Counted from the first letter of the stretch, positions 33,853 to 45,814 are shown. The stretch: DNA of 64,000 bases from Erigeron canadensis (GCF_010389155.1 NC_057769.1:13144735-13208734), one strand, 5' to 3'. Translations and numbers: made by a program. Notes: generated by a model from the sequence alone, not told the origin.

Positions 33853-35177
33853 ATAAACAGGAACTCAACAACTGAAGCTCTTAAAGCAACAACTGATGGA
33901 GTATCACCAACATTAGGTGCATGAGACCTCTCCATAGCAGCTTGATACATAGCAAAATCTCTATCAACTTCAGCTTGAGATCGCTGAGAAGTTGGAAGTC
34001 TCTCTACAGCATCAACACCTTTTCCTTGTCTTCTTCTTCGCTTCGGCAAACGTTCTTCCTCTTCTTCATCCACTTCTGAATCTTCAACCACATTGACAGG
34101 CAATTCAAAAGGACCAGCAACATCACCAACTGGAGCAGAGGTAGAAGTAGAAACTCCAGTAGTTGGTGGAACAAGATTTGCAGGATCATCAATATCCTCC
34201 ATAAGAGCATCCATATCTGGATCATCCTCCAGATTTCCAGCATATAAAGGAACATCATTAAGTCCCTCAAACTGATCAGCTCGCTCTTCTTCAGGATTAT
34301 CTTGAGCCTGATCATCATCAGCAGCAGTAGCAGCAACGGGTTCTTCATCTTCCCAACCTTGTCGAGGAGCAACATAGATAGGATTGATCAAATGTCCGAA
34401 CAATGGTGGATTATCAACATCAACCGGAACATTTCTTCCCGACAAATGCTTCATGCTTTCAACAAATGCCTTATGAGTAAGACGACCTAAATTGAACGTA
34501 GGACCGTCAAATGGCAATTCAGCTGCAAAGTGACGAATGATAATCATCACAAATCTTGGAAATAATAAGAATTTCTTGTCAGTTCCATACGATCTCAATT
34601 GCTTTTCAAAATTATCAAAGATGTACTGAGAAAAGCTATACGGCTTGTTCAGCACCAAAGCAACCATCTGAGAGGCGTTCTGGATGTTCATCTGATCATG
34701 ACCCATACTCCGGTGACTAATGGACCTCAACAAATAGTAAGCAAGTAGCTTCCATTTGCCTCGAAGATTCTTCCTAAAGTATGGGTGGGTAATGTCACTA
34801 GTATAACCCATACAACGTAGAGCACTGTCGCAGAATTCCTCAGAATACTCAGTCGAACCTTGCTCTATGTCATCAACACCTAAGTGCAATATAGTCCTCA
34901 AGTCTCCAGCTGAGAACGATAAAGAACGTCCTCCAACAGTAGTGCGAATGTACGTATGATCACCCATTTGCACTGCTCGGGCTGAGTTCCAAAACTCCCA
35001 AATGAGACTTATCACCAACGGAGGGTTCTCGGTCAATGCAAAATGAATGCGACATCGTGCAAGAAACTGTAGAACACCGTGAAACTCTTGTGTGCACCCC
35101 GTCTGCGTAATGCTGAGATCGAGTGCAGCATTGTGCTCATTCATGAACACGCGAGCATTATCACCTAGTCCTGCCAT
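33789..35177 (-). CDS. 462-residue accessory ORF downstream of pol
   Basis: A long open frame starting at ATG 35177. The first ~270 residues form a globular-looking domain (TENPPLVISLIWEFWNSARA; SFSAGDLRTILHLGVDD; KWKLLAYYLLRSIS) that recalls the 'putative plant transposon protein' domain found in plant mobile elements. Then comes an acidic region and a basic KRRRRQGKG cluster that could be a nuclear localisation signal. The last ~30 residues look out of frame. It sits where Sireviruses carry an envelope-like ORF, yet I see no signal peptide and no clear membrane span in the N-terminal domain. Function unknown. Confidence 0.7.
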   Translation of the reverse strand: MAGLGDNARVFMNEHNAALDLSITQTGCTQEFHGVLQFLARCRIHFALTENPPLVISLIWEFWNSARAVQMGDHTYIRTTVGGRSLSFSAGDLRTILHLGVDDIEQGSTEYSEEFCDSALRCMGYTSDITHPYFRKNLRGKWKLLAYYLLRSISHRSMGHDQMNIQNASQMVALVLNKPYSFSQYIFDNFEKQLRSYGTDKKFLLFPRFVMIIIRHFAAELPFDGPTFNLGRLTHKAFVESMKHLSGRNVPVDVDNPPLFGHLINPIYVAPRQGWEDEEPVAATAADDDQAQDNPEEERADQFEGLNDVPLYAGNLEDDPDMDALMEDIDDPANLVPPTTGVSTSTSAPVGDVAGPFELPVNVVEDSEVDEEEEERLPKRRRRQGKGVDAVERLPTSQRSQAEVDRDFAMYQAAMERSHAPNVGDTPSVVALRASVVEFLFMCLLLLLVLLLGREGRDQSLS

Positions 35178-38100
35178 ACCTGCACAAAAACAGACAAAAA
35201 CGACAAGAAAAACATAAATTAGAATAAATGAAAAACAAAAATTAGGGTTTTGGTCTTCTGCGTCGTGATGATGTCATCACGAGGAGGATCTCCTTCGTCG
35301 TGACATCACCACGAGCCACTCATGAAACCCAAAACACGAAGATCAAAAACATCTCCATATGATGTTAAACTGATCAAAATCACTTTTAAGACATCATCGT
35401 GGACTTATTTATGATTCGTTGATGCCCAGAAAGTCGAAAATCGAAACGAATTCGATCAAACACGAGTTGGTTCGTGTTCTTGATGTTCTTTGTGTGAATA
35501 GTGACCGAATTACAAAATCTTTCAATTAATCTTGATTTTAGTCAATTTAATGTGAACTTTTGTTAGATTTAAAGTGTAACAACATCAATTAATCCAATTT
35601 TAAGTTCAATTTTTAGTCCATATCATCAAAAATTGAAGATCTAAATCTTGGTTCGTCCGAGTTACTTTTCACGCGAGGTAAATTCGAAAATCGGGCATTA
35701 TAACGGCTTAAATCTTATGAGTTTCAAAGTTAAAACATCAATCCACTATCCTAGATTATGAAATTACCAACAAATCTTGATAATAATCAAGAAAAAAGGA
35801 TGAAATCGATCGAAAGAAGTGCGGATGAATAGTAGCACGAAGGAGACGAAGTTCGTGTGATTTACTTAGGGTTAATTTTCGATTAATGGTAATTAATGAA
35901 TAGTAATAACTCATATTTATATTCGAATCCTCATGGGCCGGGCCAAAGGACTAACTTCGTGGGCTTCGTGATGACGTCAGGGCAAGACATGCTGACGTCA
36001 GCATGAAGGACTTCGAATTTTTCAGATTTTTATTCACACAGGCTTCATTCCTTAGACAAATTTCGTGAATTTTCCAGAATTCTAAACAAGGAAAAAATAC
36101 GAAAATTCCAGAAACATAAAGCTGTTGATACTCGTTACTAAAAACCTGTATCTACTCGAATATGCAATCATAAATCATCCGTACTAACTTGTCATCACAA
36201 TAATGTATCAAATAAATCTTACATTATTATCTTGACATAAAATCGATCATTTCTTTGTTGATGTTTAACTCAACAAATGCAAACTTACATTAAAACATAT
36301 TTAATGTATAATGCATTACAATACATCAAAATATCATATCAACAACCTATCACATTACATCTTAGGTTGTGATCTTGATAATACAATGATAACCTATCAC
36401 ACTAAGTCTTAGGTTAATAAATACAAGGCAATTCATCCTTGTAGCACAATTCTTGTAATTTTTGAGCATCTTTTATTGTCCGTCGCAATGCAATTCTAAT
36501 AAGCAAGCGAAAACAATTTTGCCTTCAATCACAATCTGAAATTTTGATGCCAATTTCATATAAAATGAGTTTATTATCTGTAACCTGCACACTTAATAAA
36601 CTTCATCAAAGCATCAAATACAATAAAAATATCATAAATATGCAAAACAACCAAAATCTTAACCTAGCAATCATTAGAAGATCTAAGGCAAGTCCAATCT
36701 TTGTCAAGCATACTTATCAACCAAAATCAATTGAAATTTCAAAAATTTACTTGAAACACATTCAAAAATGTTTTGACTTTTCAATTTTCAAAATCATGTC
36801 ATTTTCTACATTTAAACAACTTATGTATTAATTAGAAAATCCATCTTTTAAACATTTATACCGTAAGCAACAAGACTTATATAATTCACTAAGAATTATA
36901 ACTTTTAATGCTTATCAAATCTCTCGTGCAATAAGAACTAGTTTGACACACAAACTGATACTTATTACAAAAATAAAAATAAAAACGAAAACAAAACAAA
37001 ATAAATTAAAAATAAAATAAAATAAAAACTAAACTACTTTATTTATTTACAAGAAATTCTAAGTTTTTGCAGATTAGATCAGATTAGAATTTACATAAGT
37101 CTGCAAGTGAGAAATAATTCTCTTATTATTAGTTATGAACAGTGACTCAACCACGATTACTGGTATATTTGTCCTCTTAAACACTCGGTACTTCCAGTTT
37201 CCTTTGAGTTATGACACTTTCGACATACCCTGGCCAAGGACAGTCACCATGTAACCCGAGTAGCCTAATATGCCATTGAGTAGTTTGCAAACTTATGTGA
37301 CCCACATTCAGATATCCTTAAACAAATCATGAGACACTTTTTAGATAACAAAATTTAATTACTTTGTGATTTAACTTATTTGCTTTTGCATTTCATTATT
37401 TATAAGGAACCCGTGAATTTCTATGAGACCCATGTAGCGAACTGACAACCTATCCCAAGTTGGAAGCTTTAGGTAGGCTAGGTATACAAAGACACCCCGA
37501 GGACATACTTGTTCGAATCTCAAAGACCACATTAACCCCTTAATTAACATTCATTTCATTTGCATAAACAATATCACATTTAGCTTTCATGCTCATGATT
37601 GGTAGAGGTTTTTGCCTATATTTTGAACAAATCCTATAGTAATGCTAGATCTTTCACAAAAATTAAGGACTAGATCAATTCATTACTGAAAAGCAAGCAT
37701 TCTCAGCCATATATCTGAATATGTTTCCCACAAAAACATTGTATAATTTAAGTTCAGATTAAAAAAAACCTTGCTACTTTGTGTCTACCAATATATCCCA
37801 AATTGTAATCATTGAACTAAGCAGTTATATTACGATTAAGCAGACTTAAAAGCTAAGTATCCTCACTTCTAATCGTCTTACAGCATTAACTTAAATCTCT
37901 TCATATTTTTGTCATTTTTTCATTTTTCACATTTTTAAGGTTTTCATGACACTAAGAACTCTTTTTGTATTTTTATGACTCTAGCTATTTACAGACACAA
38001 ACTTACAAAATTAATTCTTTGATAGATTTAATATGAATCAGCATTCTTCATTCCATTGAGAAGAATTAACTTCTCAAATCGAGCCTTATCAAATGCTTTG

Positions 38101-38309
38101 GTATACAAATCAGCTAAATTATCATCGGTTATAACCTTTTACAAATGAATTAACTTCTTTTGGGCACAATCACGCAAGAAATGATGTATAATATCAATAT
38201 GCTTGGTGACCTTATGCATGACAGGGTTATTTGTAATGTCTATAGCTGACTTATTGTCTATTTTAATAGGAGTATGAAGAAAATCCATACCGTAGTCACG
38301 AAGTTGTTG
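35178..38309 (-). other. non-coding stretch between RNase H and accessory ORF
   Basis: About 3.1 kb with no supported ORF. It contains TGACGTCA cores at 35972-35979 and 35993-36000 and gatgatgtcatcac near 35271. The rest is AT-rich. It may contain the promoter or splice signals for the accessory ORF (inference). Confidence 0.5.
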
Positions 38310-39396
38310 CTAAATCCATAATACCTGGGAACAACAGCTACCATCTGCCTCACATGAAGACTGAGCAACACATGTCTGCTTCTTGCACTGCCACGATACT
38401 AATCTTCCTCCTAACAACTGACAACCTCCAGTCGTAGACTTTCTGTCATTGTTACAACCGCCAAAATCCAAATCAGTATATGCAACAAAATCAAACGTTC
38501 CTCCAATTGGATACCATAGACGAAGCCCTTGGTTTCCCTTAAGATAACGTAGAATACGTTTTGCTGCAGTCAAATGTGACTCTTTCGGACTAGCTTGAAA
38601 TCTAGCGCAAAGACAAACAGCGAACATAATATCTGGATGCGAAGCAGTCAGATACATCAATGAGCCAATAATAGCACGATAGTAAGTTGCATCCACAAGT
38701 TCATCTTTCGGATCAAGAACCCCTAAACCATGATTTTGCTGAATAGGAGTACCATATGTCTTGGACTCTAACATTTGAAACCTCTCCAAGATGTCATCGA
38801 CATACTTAGACTGGTGAATAAAGAATCCATCTTTCCTTTGATCTACTTGTAGTCCGAGGAAAAATTGTAATTCCCCCATAGCACTCATTTCAAATACATT
38901 ATTCATGTTCATTTCAAACTCTTTGCACATCTTTATATTAGATGAACCAAAATTGATATCATCCACATAAACTTGTACAATTAGATAATCTCGCTTCTTC
39001 CACTTGATAAAAATGTGATGTCTATCGATCCTCTTGTAAATCCATTTGTCAACAAATGTGTCGACAACTTTTCATACCACACTCTGGGTGCTTGATGCAA
39101 TCCATAAAGAGCCTTATCCAAACGATATGCTCTTCTTGGATAATTCGGATCTTCAAACCCCGGTGGTTATTGAACATACACTTCTTCTTTGACTTCACCG
39201 TATAAGAAGGCACTCTTAACGTCTAACTTATACACCTTTATACCTTTGCACTGGCATAGGCTAAAAATAACCTTATAGCTTCAATCCTAGCAACTGGTGC
39301 AAAAGTTTCGTTATAGTCATATCCTTCTCGTTGTGCAAACCCCTGAACAACCAAATGTGCTTTATTTCTAGTAACGATCCCTTTGTCATCTCGTTT
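38310..39396 (-). pseudogene. Sirevirus-like RT and RNase H
   Basis: The frame at 38310-38966 begins at the catalytic VYVDDINFGS box and runs through the thumb (MGELQFFLGLQVDQRKDGFF) into RNase H (AYTDLDFGGCNNDRKSTTGG; the catalytic AYTDxD motif is present). Upstream pieces of the RT fingers and palm ([17 protein letters not shown]) lie at 38967-39396 with stops and frame changes, so the enzyme is broken. Confidence 0.85.
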
Positions 39397-41289
39397 TCAT
39401 TTATATACCCAACGAGTTCCAATCGGTTCTTTACCTCTAGGCACATCTACTAACTCCCAAACTCCAAGTTTTTCAAATTGAGCTAATTCTTCTTGCATAG
39501 CTTCAACCCAACATGGATCTTGAAGTGTTGCCTTAACATTCTTAGGTTCTACTTGTGAAATGAAACCAGAATATAAACACTCAGTTATCAATCCAGTGTC
39601 TTTCACTTCACAAAACAAACTAGTCAGATCCTTATTTAATTGATTTCTAGTTCGAACAGGTTCTGTAGCATTTCCTAGAATATTTTCAACTGGATGATCC
39701 TTATTAATTCGATATTGAGGAACCGAATCAACATTCAGACTTTCTCCTAAATTTGTTCTAATCTGAAACTCAGGAGAGCTAAAATCATCTTCCGATTCTT
39801 CAGAAATAGGATCATTATCAGGCAGTGTAACCTTTGATGGAGTAAGTGGTGTAGTATTCTCGGGTTCATTATCATCTGAATCTGGTGTCTTATTCTTGTC
39901 CTTACTACTTTCATCAATATCAGTAGTAGACTGAACTTTGGTTGGAGTAGCATCGACATTTCGAGTAGGCGGAGATATAGGAGTATTATCCATGTGATCT
40001 CTTAAAATAATCACATCATCAACTGTCTCAGGATCTGAATAAGAATCAGGACCATGTAGTGAACTAAACACACTATCGTAATCGAAGTTTTTGCCACTTT
40101 CAGAATGAATAGCGGGCTTATGACTGACAATCTTGACATTTGTTCCCAAATCAATTTTGCGGGTCTGTTTATTGTAAACCTGTCGAATTGATGTTCCTGG
40201 TTTATAACCCATGAAAAATCCCTCTTCAACCTTTGAATCAAACTTTGACTGAGGTAGATACTTCAAGAAAGTACACGGTACACCAAATGGTTCAACATTC
40301 TGTAAATTCGGTTTCTTCTTATGTAGAAGCTCATAACATGTCTTATTATGACGCTTAACTACAGTAACCCTATTTAAAATATGACAAGCTGTATTCACTG
40401 CCTCCGCCCAAAACATAGTAGGAAGCCCTGAATCTGCAAGCATAGTTCTGGCTGTCTCGATTAGAGTCCTATTCTTTCTTTCAGCAACTCCATTCTGCTG
40501 TGGTTCATACGGCGAACTGTATTGATGTTGGATTCCCTTTGACAAACAAAAGACATCCATCACATTATTCTTAAATTCAGTTCCGTTATCACTCATGATT
40601 CTCTTAATGCAAACTCCTTGAATATTTTCAGTTTCGACAAAGAAATTTATCAAAGTCTGTGGAGTTTCATCTTTCGATTTAAGAAAGAATACCCATGAGA
40701 ATCTCGAGTAGTCATCAGTAACCACCAAACAGTAATACATCCCACCGATACTTCTTACATTCACTGGACCAAATAAATCCATGTGAAGTAACTCGAAAGG
40801 ATTGGCAATAGAATTTTCTTGTTTCGGTTTATGTGCAGACTTTTGCTGTTTACCTTTCAGACAAGGTACACATTTGTCTTCCATTCCAAACCATTTCATG
40901 GGAATGCCGTCAACCAAACCATGTTTGACAATGTCATTCATCTTTCGGAAATTTACATGTCCCATTCTTCTATGCCATAGTAAAGATTCAGATTCGTTTG
41001 CTTTCGATAACAAGCAAACAGACTCCTTTGGATCATCAACACCTAACACAAGGCCATAGATGTCTCTCTTCCTAGGAGCTTTTAGCAGGATCCAGTCTTC
41101 AGGAATAACATATCCTGGTTTCAATATAAGTGCTTCTTTCTCAGTAAAATGGACATTGTTACCCTTGTCACAAATCCGAGAAACACTTAATAAATTATGT
41201 GCTAACTGTTCCACATAATTGACTTTCTCCACATAATTGGCCTGAGATGTTGCCGCCCTTGGGACCTGCAAAACTAACATACGAACCAT
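39397..41289 (-). CDS. Sirevirus-like integrase and RT start
   Basis: 630 residues, open. It has a gag_pre-integrase zinc domain (LWHRRMGHVNFRKM ... CVPCLKGKQ, H-H-C-C), then the rve core with D in LHMDLFGPV, D in IMSDNGTEF and E in QNGVAERKNRT, and a long acidic Ser/Thr-rich linker. The frame ends with the beginning of the RT (WVEAMQEELAQFEKLGVWEL). All catalytic acids are present. It is the best preserved part of this element's pol. Confidence 0.9.
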   Translation of the reverse strand: MVRMLVLQVPRAATSQANYVEKVNYVEQLAHNLLSVSRICDKGNNVHFTEKEALILKPGYVIPEDWILLKAPRKRDIYGLVLGVDDPKESVCLLSKANESESLLWHRRMGHVNFRKMNDIVKHGLVDGIPMKWFGMEDKCVPCLKGKQQKSAHKPKQENSIANPFELLHMDLFGPVNVRSIGGMYYCLVVTDDYSRFSWVFFLKSKDETPQTLINFFVETENIQGVCIKRIMSDNGTEFKNNVMDVFCLSKGIQHQYSSPYEPQQNGVAERKNRTLIETARTMLADSGLPTMFWAEAVNTACHILNRVTVVKRHNKTCYELLHKKKPNLQNVEPFGVPCTFLKYLPQSKFDSKVEEGFFMGYKPGTSIRQVYNKQTRKIDLGTNVKIVSHKPAIHSESGKNFDYDSVFSSLHGPDSYSDPETVDDVIILRDHMDNTPISPPTRNVDATPTKVQSTTDIDESSKDKNKTPDSDDNEPENTTPLTPSKVTLPDNDPISEESEDDFSSPEFQIRTNLGESLNVDSVPQYRINKDHPVENILGNATEPVRTRNQLNKDLTSLFCEVKDTGLITECLYSGFISQVEPKNVKATLQDPCWVEAMQEELAQFEKLGVWELVDVPRGKEPIGTRWVYK

Positions 41290-41434
41290 TTACATCTTCA
41301 TAATTGGACAAAACATTATTGTCCCCTGTCATGTGCCGAGAGCATCCACTGTCAACATACCAAAGACTTATAGGCTTCCTTGGTTCTCCCTGCACATCAG
41401 ACAATAAGATGGTTAGTTTCTGAATGGAACCCAA
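41195..41434 (-). pseudogene. Sirevirus-like aspartic protease
   Basis: A short frame with the retropepsin active site LWYVDSGCSRHMTGD. It overlaps the integrase frame, so a frameshift separates the two. Copia protease lies between gag and integrase as expected. Confidence 0.85.
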
Positions 41435-42630
41435 ACCTTTTGAGGCTTAGGTTTTCCGAATTCATCTCGAATGATCAATTCGGTCCAATATCCATTGCTC
41501 TGTAAAGGAGCCTTGGATGAGGATGGTGTCACAGACTGTTTCTTAGGTGAAGTGAAACGAGTCTTAGGAGGTGAATTCCTTGGTGAGTGAGTACCAAATC
41601 TAGGTTGACTCCCTAATCGATCATAGAATTTAGACGAACTATTAATTCTAGAAGGAGGAGATCGATTTTGTTGAGTCATCTTCCTAGGTGAATAACTCCT
41701 TTGAGGTGTACGAGAATGACTCGGACTTACACTACTAGAAGTAGTATTCTGTGAAAGTCCCTGTCGTTTTGGAGTCTTAGATCTATTGTCATGAGCAACA
41801 ATGTCTGAGTCACTAGATCCTCCAGAGGACATACCCTTTTCTGGACATCTTCGTTTCCTATTTGGACAGCAACTATAAACATGTCCTACTTCATAACAAT
41901 AGAAACAAGATTTTTTAGCTCTAGCTTTCTTAGCTTTAACATCAAACTCAGCTGGAGTCATGCCTAAACATTCCTTAAGTTCAATTGTGGCTGACTCTTC
42001 TTTTGATAAACCAGATGACTCATTTTTATCTGAAAAATGTACCTTCTTTTGAGAATTCTTATGAGTCTTATATGGAGTTAAGAGGACTCCACTAGACGTA
42101 GATTCATCCTTATTCCATACTTTATCAATCTTGTCATGATCTATCTTTTCAAAATCAATTTCATTTGATGTAAAAACAGTATCACATCCCTTCATTGTAA
42201 AACATTTAATGTTCTTATCAACAGGACAAGTTGAATTCACTTGACTGAATCCTATAGGAGCACTAGCATCATACACTCCATTTTTAGGATTTACTGGTTT
42301 AACAAAAGAACTTCCAAGCTTATGTTTCTTGTTTAGCTCTTTTATCTTATCAATCAACCGTTTAGAGGATTTAAGATCAACATCTTGATTTTCTGAAACT
42401 GGTGGAACAACTTCATCAATTTCTATCTTTTCAGAAAGTTGCGTTAGAGATTCTGTATAATTTTCATTAAAAGGACCTCTAACTTCCTTATAATCCAAAC
42501 CCAAACCACCCTTATCTTTTGCATCCCGTGGTATAGGTGTTTGCAATTGCATTGATCTTATTAACTCGGATCCTCTAATTTGTTCTAGTCTTGTATTAAG
42601 CTTAACTATCTCCAACTTTGCATCAACCAA
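41413..42630 (-). pseudogene. Sirevirus-like gag, C-terminal part with second zinc knuckle
   Basis: 405 residues with a CCHC-like CFYCYEVGHVYSCCP at about residue 240, followed by a Ser/Arg/Pro-rich basic tail (SPSHSRTPQRSYSPRK). It is shifted relative to the upstream gag frame. Near 42590-42755 a local duplication of cttgtattaagctt and ctcagttagttgagca may have caused the break. Confidence 0.75.
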
Positions 42631-42695
42631 TTCTTTCTCTTTCTTTGAAAGATTCTCAGTTAGTTGAGCATATTGTTAATTTCCAACTTTTTCCA

Positions 42696-44189
42696 TTAAA
42701 AGATTCTTGTATTAAGCTTGACTCTTTTTCCATTCTCAGTTAGTTGAGCAAGAATATCCTTATCAGATGCACGAATCTTATCTTGATAAAGACTTTCCTG
42801 TTTCACCAAACCAGAATTTTTGGCGAACAAAGAATCTTTTTCCTTTTTAAACATGTTGTTTTGACTAGTTAAGTTAATAACAGATTTATTCAGAATAAAC
42901 ACCTCAAGTTTCAAATCTGACACCATTTTGCAAACATCAATTATAGAAAACAAAGAACAAGATACCTTCTGATCTGCAGTCTTGCAATCTGCCATGTATG
43001 CAACAAAGTCTTCAGTTGTCATACCTTCAGGTATCACGAAGTTCTTCATTTGTTCTTCAATGCTCTTCATAGAATTGTCATCAACAGGACTCGATGACTC
43101 TTCCTTTTCTTCAGATGCTTTCACTGCTGTCATTTGTTCACTCTCAGATCTTACAGTCTTAGCAACATTACATACATTCTTCTGAACTATCTCAGATGCA
43201 CTTTCTTCACTTGAGTATACAGCATAATCAATTGTTGCAGCTACCTCATCATATAATTCTACCATGTAGGCATGATTCGAGGTATCATCGGATTGTGTAT
43301 CCCATTGATAAGTACCATCCGGATTCTGAACAACAACAGCCTTTGACTCCGAAAATGGTGACGAAACTGGCTGTTGTGGAGTAGCAGGATATGTAATCAT
43401 TGCTTGAGTTTTATGATTACTCGGAGTAATACCGCCTTGATTGTAATTTTGACGACCAGCAACGGTATTATCAATCCTCTTAGGTCGTTGACACTCTCTT
43501 GCAAAGTGACCAAATCCATCGCAGTTATAACATTTCACCTTGTATTTGTCAAAGCCTTTAGTGCCATTACCTATAGGTCTCCCAGTTCTCTGAGTGAATC
43601 TTCTGACCTTAATAGTGAGCATAGCTAGCTGCCATTGTAGATCCATTTCTTCCAAATCATCAGGATCTATCTGATTGTAATCCTCATTAATTACTGCGGG
43701 ATCAGTAATCTTTCCTCCGATAAATGCTTCATGAGCATTACAAAAGGCTGAGTAAACACTCATTCTACCTTCTGCAGAACTCATACTCATTGGCATAGAG
43801 TGGAAAGATTGTACATTGCTCTTAACATTCGTATGTGCATTGTCATAAGCAACATATCCAGCAATACCTTCAGCATCTACTATTGGTGTAGCTTCTGCAC
43901 CACTTAGAAATGCATTGTTTCCCGAGCTAGAGCTTGCTAAATGAACAGACTTAGCATGATATAAAGATGGATCTTGTGTGAAATCCGAGTGAGTATCTTT
44001 AATTCTTCTCTTCATGTCTCTGTTCTTCAGCTTGGAAACTACCTTTTCAAAGTCCCATGTACTGTATTCTTGATCATCTTGAAGTTGATGAACATAATCA
44101 GTCCATGTCTTAGGCAATGAGTCCAAAAACTTATCAACTAGCTCAGATTGAGGATAAACAACCTCAAAATACGACAACTCAGTGGTCAA
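42696..44189 (-). pseudogene. Sirevirus-like gag, central part
   Basis: 497 residues with a DUF4219/UBN2-type gag segment (KFLDSLPKTWTDYVHQLQ) and a zinc knuckle KCYNCDGFGHFARECQRPKR (C-x2-C-x4-H-x4-C, about residue 220), which should bind element RNA. A Ser/Glu-rich acidic region follows. It is separated from the N-terminal gag by a frameshift at about 44235. Confidence 0.85.
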
Positions 44190-44230
44190 ATGACTGAATC
44201 GAATAATAATCTCGTCAAGAGATTCTCCTT

Positions 44231-44701
44231 TCAGTCCATTAAGGCTTCATACTGGCGCTTCAGGAGTTTGATACGATTCTTCTTCAAGGTTACATCGCCC
44301 TCACAATATCTTTCAAGAACGTCCCATAAATCCTTTGAAGTAGTGTACTTTTTGAACAAATGTACACTATCTTGAGGCAAGGCCATAGTAAGAGTGGACA
44401 AGGCCTTTCCCTCAATTGCGTATCTTTTACGTTCTTCAATCGACATATCAGCATAAGTATACCTACCGATCACTCCATTCTTCTCATACGAAGGCCAATC
44501 AAAACCTTGAGTTATCACAAGCCACATTTCCATGTCAGTGAGACGAATGTAGTCTTCAAAACGTCTCTTCCACATCCAATAGTTTTCCATACTGAACAAC
44601 TTTGGAGGTGTGTTTCCACGACCAACCTCATGATCATGCATGATAATCTGGCTGATGAGTAGAGCATTAGGTGAGTTTGTGGCAGCCGGTACTATTGTCA
44701 T
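44231..44701 (-). pseudogene. Sirevirus-like gag, N-terminal part
   Basis: 156 residues from ATG 44701: PPKLFSMENYWMWKRRFEDY and DLWDVLERYCEGDVTLKKNR, standard Copia gag motifs. This is the first ATG of a long frame after the PBS/leader. The frame stops at 44231, where the conserved continuation moves to another frame. Confidence 0.85.
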
Positions 44702-44734
44702 TTCGAATCTTTTGAAATTAAATCAAACGAAATA

Positions 44735-45020
44735 ACAAGTAATTCGTTCGGCACGAAGTCAAACGAGCTCACTCGAAATGCACGTGACACGAGGTACGTC
44801 ACGAATTCACACGAGTAACACGTGACACGAAGAAAGACACGAAGTCACACTTGTAGCACGTAACACAAAGACAGACACGAAGTCACACTTGTAGCACGTG
44901 ACACGAAGACAGATACGAAGTCACACGAGTAGCACGTGACACGAAGACAGATGACGTAAGCACTTAGCATACACTACCTCGTGCTGACGTAAGCACGAAG
45001 TCACACGAAAAAGAGCACGA
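44735..45020 (-). repeat. 38-bp minisatellite with G-boxes in the element leader
   Basis: Repeats of a gtcacacgagtagcacgtgacacgaa-like unit with about 38-bp period. CACGTG cores lie at 44782, 44820, 44895 and 44933, with a CACGTA variant near 44858. They sit in the untranslated leader between PBS and gag. A TGACGTAA site follows near 44990. Confidence 0.8.
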
Positions 45021-45105
45021 ACTTGACTAAAAACACAAATTTCGAATTGATTTTGCAATCAATAGCGAATCAAACGATCTTAAACCTTCTGGTAATCAAC
45101 CTTAG

Positions 45106-45120
45106 AACTCTGATACCACT
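45106..45120 (-). promoter_or_regulatory. Sirevirus-like primer binding site
   Basis: On the minus strand AGTGGTATCAGAG adjoins the 5' LTR, matching the initiator-Met-tRNA type PBS usual in plant Copia elements. Confidence 0.88.
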
Positions 45121-45814
45121 TGTAAGGTGCCCTATTGTTGCATGGATAATAATAAGACGTGATTCGTTATGTCAAGAGTGCGGAATCCTCTTGAGATAAC
45201 TAGATTGCTATTGCCTTTTGTCGATTAATGAGCAATTAACCAACCCAAGGAGATGCACAAGGCTTGTGGTTCGTGTAGGAGGTCACACGAAGGAACAAAT
45301 AACCTTGATTCGTGTATAATCAAAACGATTCACTAAGATCTAAAATGATTAGAAACGATTAACCTAATTCCGTAGATTAGGTCTTGTATTTATACTAATA
45401 GGTATTGGGTTCGTGTGGGCTTCGGCCTTAATCAAGGATTAAGCCCGAATTAACAATAAGCCAATCCACCTCGTGCTGACGTCAGCACGAGGTTGATCCT
45501 TCATGCTGATGATGTCAGCACGAGGTTCGACCCTTTGACTCTTTATTTGGATTCGTTTGGCTTGTAGATAACATCCAATCATCGTTTAAGTGTTCTACGA
45601 CACTTATAAACCTTGATTCTATATTCTTGTACCTGCAAAACAATATATAACACACAAACACAATACAAAACACAAACAGATATAATATTGAAGTTCAACT
45701 GTAATCATTAAATATCAACACAAGTTCTTATTTAAATGATTACAAACATAGTTCCTAAAACATAAACGATAATCAAATCTATGTTGCGATTGTCACAATG
45801 AATCTGCATCTACA
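45121..45814 (-). repeat. 5' LTR of Sirevirus-like element
   Basis: 694 bp, TG...CA. It carries a perfect 26-bp palindrome at 45468-45493 centred on TGACGTCA. Confidence 0.93.
45468..45493. promoter_or_regulatory. perfect 26-bp palindrome with TGACGTCA core
   Basis: The left half is acctcgtgctgac and the right half its exact complement. TGACGTCA is the consensus site of plant TGA-type/C-box bZIP factors. In the other LTR the homologous site has TGATGTCA while a neighbouring site has TGACGTCA (30875-30882). Confidence 0.6.

Larger units (their letters stand above)
30486..45814 (-). mobile_element. Sirevirus-like Copia retrotransposon (15.3 kb)
   Basis: LTRs at 30486-31179 and 45121-45814 (694 bp each, TGTAAGG...TCTACA) are nearly identical and are flanked by a perfect TSD (tacat, 30481-30485 and 45815-45819). 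On the minus strand the order is PBS, leader, gag with zinc knuckles, protease, integrase, RT/RNase H, a non-coding stretch, a long extra coding region, and a polypurine tract. The Copia domain order, large gag and extra 3' ORF fit Sirevirus (SIRE/Maximus) elements. The length is high for Copia. Frameshifts make the copy defective, but LTR similarity suggests recent insertion. Confidence 0.93.
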
